Source: Symsagittifera roscoffensis (taxonomy: Eukaryota > Xenacoelomorpha > Acoela > Convolutidae). From it: a DNA stretch of 64,000 nucleotides. Below are positions 31,187 through 42,700 of this stretch, piece after piece. The DNA lies in NCBI RefSeq assembly GCF_963678635.1, contig NC_087071.1, positions 10,357,588 through 10,421,587 of the forward strand. The letters are read 5' to 3'. The notes beneath the pieces are model-generated. The model ran no database searches and had not been told where the DNA came from. It saw only the letters and a program-made list of their open reading frames with translations. How positions within the stretch are numbered: the stretch's first letter is position 1; each line of letters begins with the position of its first letter. Position numbers and translations under genes: made by a program.

Positions 31187-33707
31187 CTTGTGACTGGTGT
31201 GTCATTATATGTTGAATGGGACTTTGTGATGTGGTGAGTCGAAAATTTGGATTATGTGTGATGGCTAAGTTTCGAAAATTTCGTGGGACTAGGGATAGTG
31301 GATGGTTATTTGGTAGGGGTGGTAATTGTGGTGCCGTTGGCGTTATGTCTACATTGTTATGTTCTTCGTCGTATGTATTTTGTCGTGTTGCTATTTTTGT
31401 GTTATATTCTTTTATTTGTGCGTCTAAAAGAATTTTGTTTATAGATGTAGAAAAGATTCCAAAAAATCCTGCAAAGAGTATGCGTGCTACACTTGCTTGT
31501 CGATTGACCTGTGTGTGTATAGCACATGTGTTGTAGATTCCTTTTAAAAGTGAGAAAAGAAATCCAATAAAGTTAAACATTGCGTATAAAATAGTCAATT
31601 TTTCTAAGATGTAGTAGGGCCATCCTAGAAAATCGAGGATCTCATTTTTGAGTGTAACAAAGCTAAAAATGTTAATTGGTGATATATCTTGGGGACGGTA
31701 TTTTTCACCGTTTAGATATATATAATCTTTAATGTCTTTAAAATATCCGCTATAGTCTTGCGTGTAGATATCGGCAAATCCTGCGGTTTCTGCAAGTTTG
31801 CGTAAATTTTGGTCTATTGATTGTCTTTGTATAGTGTCCATTTGTGTTAATAATTCTTGGAATTGTTGTGTTCTAATGTGATGTTGAATATCTGATTTTG
31901 AATAGATTCCTATTCATTGTAAGTCTATATTTGGGTTTCGAGCAATAGCGCGAATGCTTTCTGGTGAAAATTTTTTGAGTGATTGCATTAATGTGGGATA
32001 TGGAGTGAGAAGATAATATTTATTTTCATCAGGGTTTAGTTGTACTACATTGTGGCTGTTTTCTGATCCACATGGGACTGCGGTATCCCAGAAATAGGTT
32101 CTTCGTGAAAGTGTATCCACGAAATGTACTTTATTCTTAGAAAAGATAGGGATTCTTTTATAACATCGTTTATCTTCAAAAACGTATAGTGGTGATACTT
32201 TTTTAGTACAAGTATAAAACCATAAGATGTTTCCTTCATAGTCTAAAAAATTTGATCTATTTCCAGATAATAAGTATCCTGCATAGGGTATTTTTAATAC
32301 TGCTAGTGCAAGTGATTGTAATATTTGTGTTCGTTCTAATTCGCATAGGTGGTGTAGTGTTTCTAATTCGGAGAGTGACATTTCTTGAAAAATTCGGCTA
32401 ATTGTATAATCTAGTTTCATATCTAAATGAATATCATAGTGGATATTACCGAAATATGTAGTATTCATTAGTGATAATTCTTGTAAGCGTGTGCTTCTGG
32501 TGTCATGGGGTTTTAGATGTCCACCAGGTTGTCCGTTGCTTTTTTCAAAATTAACTGGTATATAGGATGTTCCTTCGTTTAGAGGATGACCTGTGGCATA
32601 TGGGTCGATTTTTACTTTTCCAGTGGTCATGTCGAATCCTTTTTCGTATTCAACTAATATTTCAGAATATTGTGTTCTGTGAAGTGGATTCCTGTATTTA
32701 CATGCAAGTTCTGTTTCTTGATATATTTGGAAACGTGTCAATTTGTTTTCTATATTGTCTATGTTTCTAAAATTAGAACTTAGTTTTCGTGACGGATGGA
32801 CTTGTTCATATGGAATTGATTGTATAAAATATTTTTCGTGAAATTTTATCATACGAGCGTGTATTTTTGCTACTTGAAATGTTGTACATGTATCTTCGGG
32901 GAACCAAACAATTGTTGCTTGTGTTCTCGTTGTAGGGTCGCAATAACCTTGATCATTTTTACAAGGTAATCGGATTCCTTGATAGATCATTGTATTATCT
33001 GATAAATCTCGTGTTAGTTGTATTTTTTCGAGTTGTATTTTCCAATCAAAAAACATTATTTCTTGGTATCCTTTATTTTTTGTGTCTGCTTTGCAGTTTG
33101 ATGGGTCATTTATACCAATGTGTGGTATCCAATGTTTATCGTGTAGGTCATAGGTTAATCGTCCGTGTGCGCCGTTATACGGGTATTTTTCGTCTAGTTT
33201 TATATGTCCTTGGTGTCTTTCAAGTTGTGATTGATGTACAGAGTCTGGAAAAACTTGAAAATTAACTAACTTTCTTTGGGAGTTTTTATTTTGTGTGATG
33301 TTTAGTCTAAATAATTCATTTTTACAATCGTCGGGATTGAGATGTAAAAGACGTTCTATATTACTTTGATAGAATGATTCATGGTCAAGTCGGTTTTTGT
33401 TTCCGTTCGAGACTTGTGAACAATGTACTTTCTTTTCGGAAAATGTTGCTGTGAATTTATAACCTGTAACTGTTGTTGCTCGGGCTTTTGAATAGAGTGT
33501 TGCTATTACATCTGTGGTTTCTATAGCTTGTGGTTCTGTTTCACATTGTGATACTTGATTTATTGCATATTTATGTAGTGTTTTTTGTTCATTTTCTTCA
33601 CAATCGTAATGTGTTACTAATAAATCTTGTGGTCTTGTACGAGGGGAAGGGTTAATGTTTTGATTTGAGATTACTAGAAAAAGGAGTTGGAGAAAAATTA
33701 ATAATTT
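31101..33707 (-). pseudogene. env: Env-like glycoprotein of element 2, broken
   Basis: The frame is open from about 33707 to a TGA at 31914-31916 and then continues in the same frame to 31101. Its N-terminal hydrophobic segment lacks an in-frame ATG; a one-base slip in a short A run next to the ATG near 33724 would explain this. Blocks CELERTQIL, AGYLLSGNRSNFLD, KKVSPL and RIPIF are shared with the env of element 1. The last 246 codons carry two membrane-type hydrophobic segments and a tail with TPTAPQLPPLP, a PTAP late-domain motif. The TGA stands where a Trp would fit. Two lesions make this copy non-functional unless they are sequence errors. Confidence 0.72.
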
Positions 33708-34844
33708 TTAGAATATACATGTGTATGATAATCCTGAGTATGGATTATAAAATGTAATGTAGCCAATTGTGTTTTTGGTATATCTGTCGTATTTGTATAT
33801 TACTTCAGTAGTTATAAACGGTGGTGGTAGTGATTGAGCTGTTATGTTAGGTGGATTTAATGGGTAGGGATGTTGGGTAATATTGTTTAACTTAACTGTG
33901 ATTTCAAACTTTAATTGTAAACTGTTTTGTTGGAGTATTTGAATATTGTGATCACGGATATCGTTGTGAATATCTTGGCGATATTGTAATCTATTAAGTG
34001 CCCAGTTATGAAGGCGGTTACTTTCCTGATGTTGTCCAAATAATGGTGGAGGTGCTGTAAATGTATTCCAATCTAGTCTTAAAGGAATATTTGTTGTTGA
34101 TTGTTCTCGGTATCTGGCGTCGAGATTATTTGGAAAATTTAAGTTAAAAGGTGGTGGTGAAATCTGGCTTATTGATGGTGTTGATGGTAGTGATAATGTT
34201 TCTGGTAGTGATGAGGATGTTGTTGTATCCGTAGAAAAATCTATGGGGTCATTGACTAAATTTGGTTCACCTTGTGTAAATGAATGTGTAGTCCAATATG
34301 GAAATCGTGATGTTTGTTTTGTGGGGTTGAAAGGATTTTCACGTATTTGCTCAGATGTTGGTGTTGAACCTAAGTAATCTGATGGTAGGCTTGAGGTGCT
34401 ACGTTGTGAAAGAAGCGTAGGGGTTTCTGGTAATATACCAATGGGGTTTTCTGGAGTGTTTTGTGATGGGGATTGAGGTATATCAAAATGAACTCGTGGA
34501 GTTTGAAAATTTCTGTTTCGTCGAGGATGTATAATTTGTCTATTTATTTCGACTGTATTTTGGTTTTGACTAGGATTTCTTATTCTACTTAGTTCTTGTG
34601 GTAGTGTTGGGTATAGGTTATATGTTGGTTCGCTTAAAGGTGCTTGTCGTTGAACTGGTTCTAGTGGTTCTGATAAACGAGCATGTCGTTCTTCAAAAGT
34701 GTATGGATTGTCTTGAAAAGAAATTCGTGTAGATGTTTGAGGATTTTGAGTAGTTGAAGGTGGTGTTTGGTTATCTTGGGATGATGTCGGTGAAGACTGA
34801 TTCTGTGACTGTTGGGTAGCAATTTTTGATGGATTTTTGAATTG
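33708..34844 (-). CDS. 378-codon Ser/Pro-rich ORF without AUG (element 2)
   Basis: The frame is open from just after TAA (34847-34845) to TAA at 33710-33708 and contains no Met codon that I can find. The product would be rich in Ser, Thr, Pro, Asn and Gln, with YNLYPTLPQEL in the first third, a LYPxL late-domain match, and a more ordered C-terminal 100 residues (VIYKYDRYTKNTIGYITFY). It lies between the membrane microproteins and env and is in the same frame as env across one TAA. It might be reached by splicing, frameshifting or readthrough. Its length makes chance openness unlikely in AT-rich DNA. Confidence 0.55.
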   Translation of the reverse strand, partial: QFKNPSKIATQQSQNQSSPTSSQDNQTPPSTTQNPQTSTRISFQDNPYTFEERHARLSEPLEPVQRQAPLSEPTYNLYPTLPQELSRIRNPSQNQNTVEINRQIIHPRRNRNFQTPRVHFDIPQSPSQNTPENPIGILPETPTLLSQRSTSSLPSDYLGSTPTSEQIRENPFNPTKQTSRFPYWTTHSFTQGEPNLVNDPIDFSTDTTTSSSLPETLSLPSTPSISQISPPPFNLNFPNNLDARYREQSTTNIPLRLDWNTFTAPPPLFGQHQESNRLHNWALNRLQYRQDIHNDIRDHNIQILQQNSLQLKFEITVKLNNITQHPYPLNPPNITAQSLPPPFITTEVIYKYDRYTKNTIGYITFYNPYSGLSYTCIF

Positions 34845-34849
34845 TTACT

Positions 34850-35038
34850 TTAGTGGGAAGGTTTATGTTTATTATAGTATTCTTCCAAAAAAAGAATTAG
34901 AAGGATTGTTGCTAGGGCAAATGTGAAGATTGCTTTCTTTATACATTTACATATTGTCAAAATGAGGGATGATAAAAATGTTATGAAAATTACAAACAAT
35001 AAAAAAATATCGGTTCTACTGAAAATTGTTCGTATCAT
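34850..35038 (-). CDS. Membrane microprotein 2 (element 2)
   Basis: A 62-residue protein with one strong hydrophobic segment (about residues 10-30), a short Cys/Lys stretch (CKCIKK) and a second hydrophobic segment (about 37-52), followed by a charged tail. Its ATG overlaps the stop codon of the upstream microprotein as ATGA, which suggests coupled translation. It might be a viroporin-like or Env-associated protein; that is inference. Confidence 0.6.
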   Translation of the reverse strand: MIRTIFSRTDIFLLFVIFITFLSSLILTICKCIKKAIFTFALATILLILFLEEYYNKHKPSH

Positions 35039-35265
35039 TTAGACAAGTTATATGACTCGTACCTGTGGATGTAATCAAGGGTTTTGGAAAGTTGGAGGAA
35101 TAGTTCGAGTATAGTGTAGAAAATTAAAAAAATGTTACAAAAAATGATTAGGATTATTAGAAAAGATTCAAGTATATCAAAAAGAAATATTATAAAGGTT
35201 TCAAGTATTGTAAAAAAATGTTTAAGATTTATGAGTATTTGAGTAACTGATTGAGAGAAGAGCAT
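35035..35265 (-). CDS. Membrane microprotein 1 (element 2)
   Basis: A 76-residue protein with an almost continuous run of hydrophobic residues rich in Ile, Leu and Phe, about residues 10-60, punctuated by single acidic residues (ILETFIIFLFDILESF). It could form two membrane helices. The tail is polar. It is translationally coupled to microprotein 2 through an ATGA overlap. Low-complexity AT-rich sequence can give such frames by chance, but the overlap and the location between pol and env argue for a gene. Confidence 0.55.
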   Translation of the reverse strand: MLFSQSVTQILINLKHFFTILETFIIFLFDILESFLIILIIFCNIFLIFYTILELFLQLSKTLDYIHRYESYNLSK

Positions 35266-35863
35266 TTAAGAAATGATCTCTTGGTCGAATATTTTTTGCT
35301 GTTTGAGGCGATTTTCTAGTTTGGTCGGATTATTTATTAGTTTTTTGACAAGTGGGTTGAGTTCTGTAAAAAATTGTTGGGGGCAATTTTCATGGTGACT
35401 GGGAGGTCGTCTTTTTCTTTATTTTTGTTTGTCAAATGATCCGGGGTATGGTGAGATTTTTATACTTTAGGCTAATTAAAATGTTCATTTTGTTACTTTA
35501 GGCTAAGTTAACAAATTTGCTTTGGGGGTATTCGTGGTCTGAGTTGGGGAAATATTGTTGATCTTTGGGTTATTAGATAAGGGAGGGGTACGGTATTATG
35601 GTGATATTTATTTTAGTTGTCAAGTTGGAGTGGTTTGCTTATTTTTGACCTGGAGGTCGTAAAGTTATAGTTATAGATGTGCCTGGAGTTCTATATGATT
35701 CGTCTAATTGGTCTTAGTTTGAGTTAGAGAAAGTGACGGATTGGATGAATCCTATTGGTCTATTTTGAACTAGAATTATTACGTACTTGTCAGCATGTTA
35801 TTTTGAAAAATGTAAATGAAAAATGTTTCGAAGGTTTCAAGATAGTGAAGTATAATGTTGAAA
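35266..35863. other. Gap between pol and membrane ORFs in element 2
   Basis: About 600 bp without a convincing frame on the element strand. It may contain a splice acceptor or subgenomic promoter for the downstream genes, but I see no clear signal. Confidence 0.5.
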
Positions 35864-37939
35864 TTACTTTTGAAATTCCACTTTCTTTAAAATTTTAGAT
35901 TGGGGGATGAATATTTTATAGTTTTTACGTGGTTGATTTCGGAGTCTTGTTGTTTTTCTATTTTCTGATTTGTCGATTTGTTCTTGGGGTATTATTTGTT
36001 CGGTCATTTTTCTATTTTTTCTTTGTTTTGGTGATTCTTTATGGTTTTGTGTATTGATTTTGGTGGCGATTGGTTTTGTGTTTTGATTTTCGGTGGGGTT
36101 ATCATTTTGTTCTGTGTTTTTCAGATGTGGTTCATTTTGAATGATTTTTAATCCTGTGAAAGAATATAATTGAGTTAATTCGCGGAGTGCGTATTCTTTT
36201 GGGTAATAAGGTAATAGGTTGTTTCGATGTTGAACGATTTCTTTTTTGTTTGAGTCGGTAATTTTATATGTGACATCAGTGGGTTTTGCAATTATTTGGT
36301 ATGGTCCTTTTCGAAGGGGTTGTAATTTTTTAGAAATTCCTTTTTGTGTATTAAAATTAGGTATTAAAACAAATGTTCCAATTTTTAATTCGGAGGCTGG
36401 TGTAAAACGTGAATTGATTTGTTCATTAATGTTTTGTCTTTGTAATAACTTTTTTGTTATTTTTTGATAAATTTCATTGTGTTTTTTATCTCTATTTAGA
36501 ATCCATTCGGTGTGTGTACCGGAGGCTAGTTTAAGAATTTGTGGGTGATGAAAATGATCTTCATCGTGTGTATGTAAAGGTAGGTTATAACAAATTGAGT
36601 CTTTATTTGGTTGACAATAACCTTGTGCGTTTTTATGAGAATTTGCTGTAAACATTATTGGTTTGCGTGGCTTTTGGTTAAAAACCATTTCGTATGGTGA
36701 CATTCCTAAAGTTGTCGTGATTTGTGAATTATATGCTAAGGGAAATAGTTTTACATCTGCTGACCATTCGGTATATCTTGTATCATTTCCATTGATGATA
36801 CATCTAAGATATTCTTGTAATGAACGGTTCATACCTTCGACTAAGCCGTTTGTCCAAGGTGCATGAGATGTACGTGGTTTGTGTTTAATGTTTTATAAAT
36901 GACATAGTGTGATAATTTCATTATTTATGAATTCTGTACCGTTGTCTGTAACTAAAATTTCTGGTAGTCCGAATTTTGCTATCCAGTGTTCATAGAGTGT
37001 TGTGTAAGCGTAATAAGCGTTACAATGTGGTACTGGGTTAAGTGCTACATAATGTGTAAATGCGTCAACAATTACCATAATGTAGGAGTTTCCTTCTGAT
37101 GAGGGTGAAATTGGTCCTTTAGTATCAAATGAGATACGATGATTAAAGTACAAACTTTGTCCTTTAAAATCTTGTTTTTGTGCTATTTGTTTTTGATTTG
37201 GGTAAGGTTTATTTAGTTGACATACTATACAGTCATTGCATAGTACTTTTATCCAAATTGGTGCATTTGGGAAATAAAAGTTTTGTATAAAATTTGAATA
37301 TGTTTTCTCTGATCCAGAGTGTCCTTTAATATTTTGTGTATGTGAAATAGTAAAAGCTATAAGAATCATACTTAAAGGGAGACATGGAACTGTAGATTCA
37401 TTCAGGTTATACTCTAAAAGGTCTGTATTTTCGTTAATTGTTGTGTTGTTAAATTTGCGAAAGTATCGGAGGAGTGTTTTGTTTCCTAGAATGGTTGAAT
37501 CTGCTTTGATAGGTTTAGTTTTATATTTGTGCCATGATTTCAGTTGTCGAATTACTGGGTCAAGGTTTTGATATTGTTTTAGTGTTGAAATTGTAATTAT
37601 TTCTGTTGGGGGGAGAAAAATGTTTTCGATTTCTAATTTAGATAAGGGTATTGTATCAAGTGGGTCGTGAAGGTCAAAAACTTGATTTATTGTGTATTTT
37701 GAGTCATTTGTTTGTGGTCCTGATAAATTTATTTTATCAGTTAAATCTTCTTTTTCAATTAGTGGAAAATGGTCTTTCTTAGGCAGGTGTTGTTTTGTTC
37801 GTTTTTGTTGGGTGTTATTTTTTATCCATTAAGAATATGGGATTGGTTTGAAAGTTGATGTTCCAAGTAAATCAACTTCATAATGATTATTTTGACAATC
37901 TAAATAAAGTGGGAAATGTTGTAAATTATTTATTTGTGA
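35864..37939 (-). pseudogene. pol: Integrase and linker of pol (element 2), with stops
   Basis: The same frame as the RT segment continues after TAA 37940-37942 and meets further TAA codons at about 37829 and at 36893-36895. An HHCC module (HTQNIKGHSG ... CNDCIVCQ) is followed by the catalytic core (SFDTKGPI, VTDNGTEF). After the last stop comes PWTNGLVEGMN with the catalytic Glu. A GPY/F-like module (RKGPYQIIAKPTDVTYKI) and a basic Asn/Lys-rich tail complete the protein. Three nonsense codons in an otherwise conserved frame mark a recent loss of function or sequence errors. Confidence 0.82.
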
Positions 37940-39511
37940 TTATTCAATATCAGTTTTTACTGCATATTTGCATTCCAATCGGGGTGATGTTTCGTTTTCT
38001 GCAAGGTAGAATTTTATGTTTTTGGGTATTTCAACTGTTGTTTTTCGTTTAAGTAATTCAGGTGGTGTATTTCGACTTAAGGTGTCTGGTAATGCAAGAT
38101 TTTTTCCTGCAGTCCAAACTATATGTAAGTTTGGAAATTTCATTAGAATTAGTTGAAATCTGTAAACTCGGTGGTTTGGGTTAGATTTTTGTGTAAAGAG
38201 AAAGATGATTGGTTTATGGTCTGTGAATAGAACTGTTGGATGTTTTGATCCAAGTATCAGAAATTCATATTCTGTCAGTGTATATATTATGGCTGTACAT
38301 TCTCTCATTAGAGTTGAGAGTCGTAGCTCTGCTTGAGTGAATAATCGAGAATTTGCTGATATGAGGTTCATTTTATTTGTACCATTATGTGATTGTAATA
38401 GTGCTGCACCGATGCCAAAGTTCGAAGCATCGCACATTGCATAAAATGGTTGATTTGAATCTGGAATTGTGTTTGAAATTTGTTCAGTTAAAAGTTTCTT
38501 TATTTCTTCAAATCGTGTTTGATGTTCTGTGTTCCATTCAAAATTATTTTGTTGTCTAAGGATGTTATAAAATGGTCGTAGATATAATTGCATTTTATAA
38601 ACATATTTACTTAAAAAGTTTAACATTCCAAGAAATTCTTGGATTTTCTTTTTATTTGTTGGTGGTTGAAGTTTTTGAATAGCGTCAATGCGTGATTTCA
38701 ATGGAGTGATTGTTTTTCTTTCTATATTATGTCCTAAGAATTTAACTCTTGTCAAAAAGAAGTGTGATTTATCGGGGGCGGCCTTCAGATTTTCGTTCTG
38801 AAGTATTTGGTGATATTTTTCTAAAACATTGAACATCTCGTCTTTTGTTTGTGATTGCATAAAAACATCGTCTAAATAGGTGATTGCGTTTTTCTTGAGT
38901 ATTAGTGGTCTAAAAATTTTGCTCATAAAAGCTGAAAATGCTGCTGGTCCTATGGATATTCCATAGAATAAGCGGTTGAATTCATATTGTTGGTTTCCGA
39001 TAACAAATTGTGTTAAACGTCGTGATTGTTCATCTAGTGGCATTTGATTGTATGCACTATTCATATCGGCGGTTGTAAAGTATTTGCCGTTTATTTTTGT
39101 TAAAATAACTTGTATTGGTTCAATGGGCCAATTACATTTTGATTCATCTATAAGTGAATTGAGGTATCTAGCATCGAGAACGATTTTCAATGATTCTCCT
39201 TTAGCTAGTATGATAACAGGGTTGATAAATGTGTTGCCTTTTGGTTGTTCTTCTTTGTTTACTGGTGATATAATGTTGTATTGTTCTAAAATGTCGAGTA
39301 ATCTGTTCACTTTATCATGTAAGTGAATTGGTACTTTACTTGCTCTCTGTTTTTTGAAAACTGCGTCTGGTTTTAACGGGAGATGTAGTGATGAACTGAT
39401 TTTCCCAACATCGAATTTTGATGTTGCATAGACTGATGAATATTTAATTAGCTGTTTGGCTAATTTTTCGAATTCGTCTTGTGTTATTTGTGAATGTTGG
39501 AAATTAAACAT
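37940..39511 (-). CDS. pol: Reverse transcriptase and RNase H (element 2)
   Basis: 523 codons are open. RT motifs are KIVLDARYLN, TADMNSAYNQMPL, FYGISIGPAAFSAFM and catalytic TYLDDVFMQ at about residue 210. RNase H follows with MCDASNFGIGAALLQ near 355, a conserved MRECTAIIYTL Glu and FTDHKPIIFL. The pol frame actually begins upstream, near 39750, in the minus-one frame relative to gag-pro, so expression by ribosomal frameshifting is plausible. Clear homologue of the RT in element 1, of Ty3/gypsy type. Confidence 0.88.
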   Translation of the reverse strand: MFNFQHSQITQDEFEKLAKQLIKYSSVYATSKFDVGKISSSLHLPLKPDAVFKKQRASKVPIHLHDKVNRLLDILEQYNIISPVNKEEQPKGNTFINPVIILAKGESLKIVLDARYLNSLIDESKCNWPIEPIQVILTKINGKYFTTADMNSAYNQMPLDEQSRRLTQFVIGNQQYEFNRLFYGISIGPAAFSAFMSKIFRPLILKKNAITYLDDVFMQSQTKDEMFNVLEKYHQILQNENLKAAPDKSHFFLTRVKFLGHNIERKTITPLKSRIDAIQKLQPPTNKKKIQEFLGMLNFLSKYVYKMQLYLRPFYNILRQQNNFEWNTEHQTRFEEIKKLLTEQISNTIPDSNQPFYAMCDASNFGIGAALLQSHNGTNKMNLISANSRLFTQAELRLSTLMRECTAIIYTLTEYEFLILGSKHPTVLFTDHKPIIFLFTQKSNPNHRVYRFQLILMKFPNLHIVWTAGKNLALPDTLSRNTPPELLKRKTTVEIPKNIKFYLAENETSPRLECKYAVKTDIE

Positions 39512-39753
39512 TGTTAAAAATTTTTGTTGGTCCTCTGTGTAGTTACTTATGTTGAATGTAGGTTTGAAATATGGAGTTTTTGTGAAATAATCCGTATTTC
39601 TGTTTTCGTTACTTATTATATTATTTATAGATAATTCTTCATTAAGAATTGTAGATTGGCAAATATCTAGTAATTGGAGTATATTATTTACGCGATAGGC
39701 TTTTTCGTGTATTGGTGATATTGTAGCGTTGGTTTCACAATATCCTAAAAGTC
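39512..39753 (-). other. Start of the pol frame of element 2
   Basis: The pol frame is open here without a suitable ATG and reads about 80 residues of polar linker (ETNATISPIHEKAYRVNN) into the RT. It overlaps the end of gag-pro by roughly 30 bases in the minus-one frame. No textbook slippery heptamer was found in the overlap. Confidence 0.55.
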
Positions 39754-42700
39754 CTAAGGTAATGTTACTTGGTAAGGTGTGTTGTTATAGACATGTAAGG
39801 AAATGATATCTGAATTCGAATTTTTCAAATATTTTATGGATGATATTGTGATTTTGAAAAATTTGTGAATAGGTTTGAATTCAAATTCTGACATATAAAA
39901 TTTTTGTTTGTTTTGTTCTTTATCATATTGGTGAACTTGTTTGATTGAAAAATTATAGATATTTCCTGATAGTGGTTTTAGGTGTTTTCTTTGTTGGTTA
40001 AATATCGGGTAGAATTTTGAAAAGAATGGTGGTTGTTTATTTAATCTTTGAAAAAATGTTAAGGATGTTTCTTTTGTTTTTGTATATTTATCTTTGATTA
40101 ATATTTTACTATTTAGTATGTTAATTGTTGGTATATACTTCGAAATAAATGGTATTCCAATGATATTATATTTAATGTCAGTGATATGGAATATTTGTTT
40201 AAATGGCTTATTTAAAATTTTGCTTTGCTCCATTGTTCTGGTGGGGAGGAGAAATAATTGGATTTTTCCGTAGTTTATCAATGTTGATCCTTGTGCTGTT
40301 GCTAGTTTGCTGGAGGTTTCAAGAGGTGTTAGCTTTGGGTGTAAGGTTTTTATTTCATTCCATGTGGGGATGTTTATTATGTTTGATTCTGCTCCTGAAT
40401 CAATTAAAAAATCTATTTCAAGGTCTGGTGGTTGAAATTCTTTATTTCTTGGGCTTTCTAAGAGAAATGGTATTGTCCAAATTTTTTCTTTGGGTTGTTC
40501 TTTTTGTATATTTTGATAAATATGGTTTGTATTCAAGCATTTTGTTTTGGTATTTTTATTGGTTTGATCTGTAGTGTTAATCTCATTTGTTTCTTGCGTC
40601 GTTGGTGTGGAATTTATGGGTGTAGTGTAATAATTTTGAAGAAATTCTGATTGATTTTCATATATGTGTGATGAAAAGGGTTGTTCATATATGACAGATT
40701 CATAGTCATTTTCGACTTTTATCATATTGATAGAAAGAGTGTTTTCAGTATCACTTTCTGAATCTGATGATGTATAGTTTATTTGATTGAGTTGTAACGT
40801 ATCAGTTACTGTGTCATCAATACCTGGAGGGTCTGATGTTGTTTCTGGGTTAGACTGTACTTGATTGATTTGTCTTTGATGTTTAGGTGTACTACTTCTG
40901 TGGCGATTATTAGAATTATTATAGTTATTATTATTCCGGTGTGGTGATTGGGAATAATTTCTATAACGATTATTATAACTTGAGTGTCGATTTTGTGAAT
41001 TATTTCGCGATCTGTTTTGGTAATTATTGTTTGGTCTGTTATAGTTCGATCTATTATATGAGTTATTCCTTGATTGACTGTTCGGGTAATTCTGGTTTCG
41101 GTTGTTTGAATAACTTCTATTTCGATTATAGGAGTAGTTTCTATTCCTATTGTATGATGAATTTCGTGATTGGTTGTTTGGATAGTAGTTATTTCTTGAT
41201 TGGGAATTAGATCTAGAAACAAATCGTTGTGTATTTGAATTTGATCTGGAGTAGTTATTTCGACTATTTGGTCTATTGTAGTGATTTTGTGATGAATTGT
41301 TCGTGTTTCTTCGTTCTGGTGATCTTCCTCTATAACTTGAGTTATATGGTGATTGATTTCTTGTATAATTTGTATTGTTCGGGAGTGGTTTTCCTGAACT
41401 GTTGTTGCTGTGGACTGTTTTGTTCGGTAGATTTTGATCTTTTTTCATGTATTGATAGAATGATTTATTTGGTTCTTTATATTTTTGAGGTTTATTTTGA
41501 TTGTCTTGCTGTTTTTGTCTACATTCGGAAATACTATGTCCGTATCGTCGGCAATAATTACACCATTTTTTGAAAGATGGTTTGCCTTTGAAGTTTGGGT
41601 TCTTTTCATAAATATTGAGTATTTCAGTGATTTTTTCAACGAGGTCTGTCTCTGATTCCTGTATATTATTAATATTAGTAGGAGTCGTTTCAATTCTGTT
41701 AACGTATTGTAATTTCAGATTTTCCGTTTCTTCTAGTTTCATCGTGATTTCTGCTTGTTCTAATTTGTCTACTAGTTTTCGAAAATCTAAATCGGGTTCT
41801 CGAATTGAAGAAGGATGGGATGCTCTCTTTTTTATTGCTATTTTCCTTAATTGTGGTGTTAAGGTCATCATTAAGATTTCTGTCATCTTTGTGTTTTTAT
41901 AGTCATGTGTATTTAATGAATATGCTTTTCGAACTAGTGTTTCGATTCGTACTGCTATTTGCTTGATGGTTTCGTTTGGTAATCTGCGAATTTCATTACA
42001 TAAAACTCTTTGTTGTTGTTTGTTTCTTTCGGAGTCAAACATTTTTGAAAATTCCTGTGTAAACCTTTTCCAGTTTGATTTTATTTCTAGAGGTAGTACT
42101 GAAAACCATTTTTGGGCTGCGCCATCTAAGGTTGTTTGTATCAACGCTGTGCGTCGATGTATCCAGTTTTGATGTAGTGGCGTATTAATTGGTTCAGGTC
42201 CAATGTTTAAAATCAGGTTTGCTGTTACTGCATTTAAATAATCTTCTACAGAGTATTCAGGGTCTGTTCCTGTGAAAACCATTTGATAAGATGTTTGTTT
42301 TTTATTTTTATTTTGTTGAAAAAATGGGTAATTTTCACTGTGATCCTGTGGAGGATTTGTTTGGAAATTTATTGGTTTAGGTTGGGTCATTGGGTTATCC
42401 CAATTTCGAGATCTTGTATATTGGTTAAAATTTCTTTGTGGTTGGTTATATGTTTTTGATGGATGTGTATAATTATAATTATGGTCTGTAAAGTTGTTTC
42501 TAGTGAATGTTTTGCGTGTTTTTGATGGTATTGTCATGGGTCTGTATGTTTGGTAATCCATATGTGAATATTTAGGGGCAACCGAAGATTTAACGGTTGA
42601 TTGTAAGGTTACCTGTGTTTGTGAAGGATTTGTATTTCTTGGTGTTGTTAAATTTGGGCGTATTGGTGAAATACTTTGTTGTGTAGTTGTTGTGTGTACA

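Noticed and set aside
14582..38000. Stop codon reassignment, because several TAA codons interrupt conserved pol frames
   Set aside because: The host gene ends in TAA and many intact ORFs end in TAA. The interruptions are better explained by mutation or sequence error.
39720..39790. Canonical minus-one slippery heptamer at the gag-pol junction of element 2
   Set aside because: The frames overlap as expected, but I found no X-XXY-YYZ sequence in the overlap.
40203..41573. Long plus-strand frames opposite gag and env
   Set aside because: They are antisense shadows of low-complexity Gag and other minus-strand genes, with implausible composition and no motifs.
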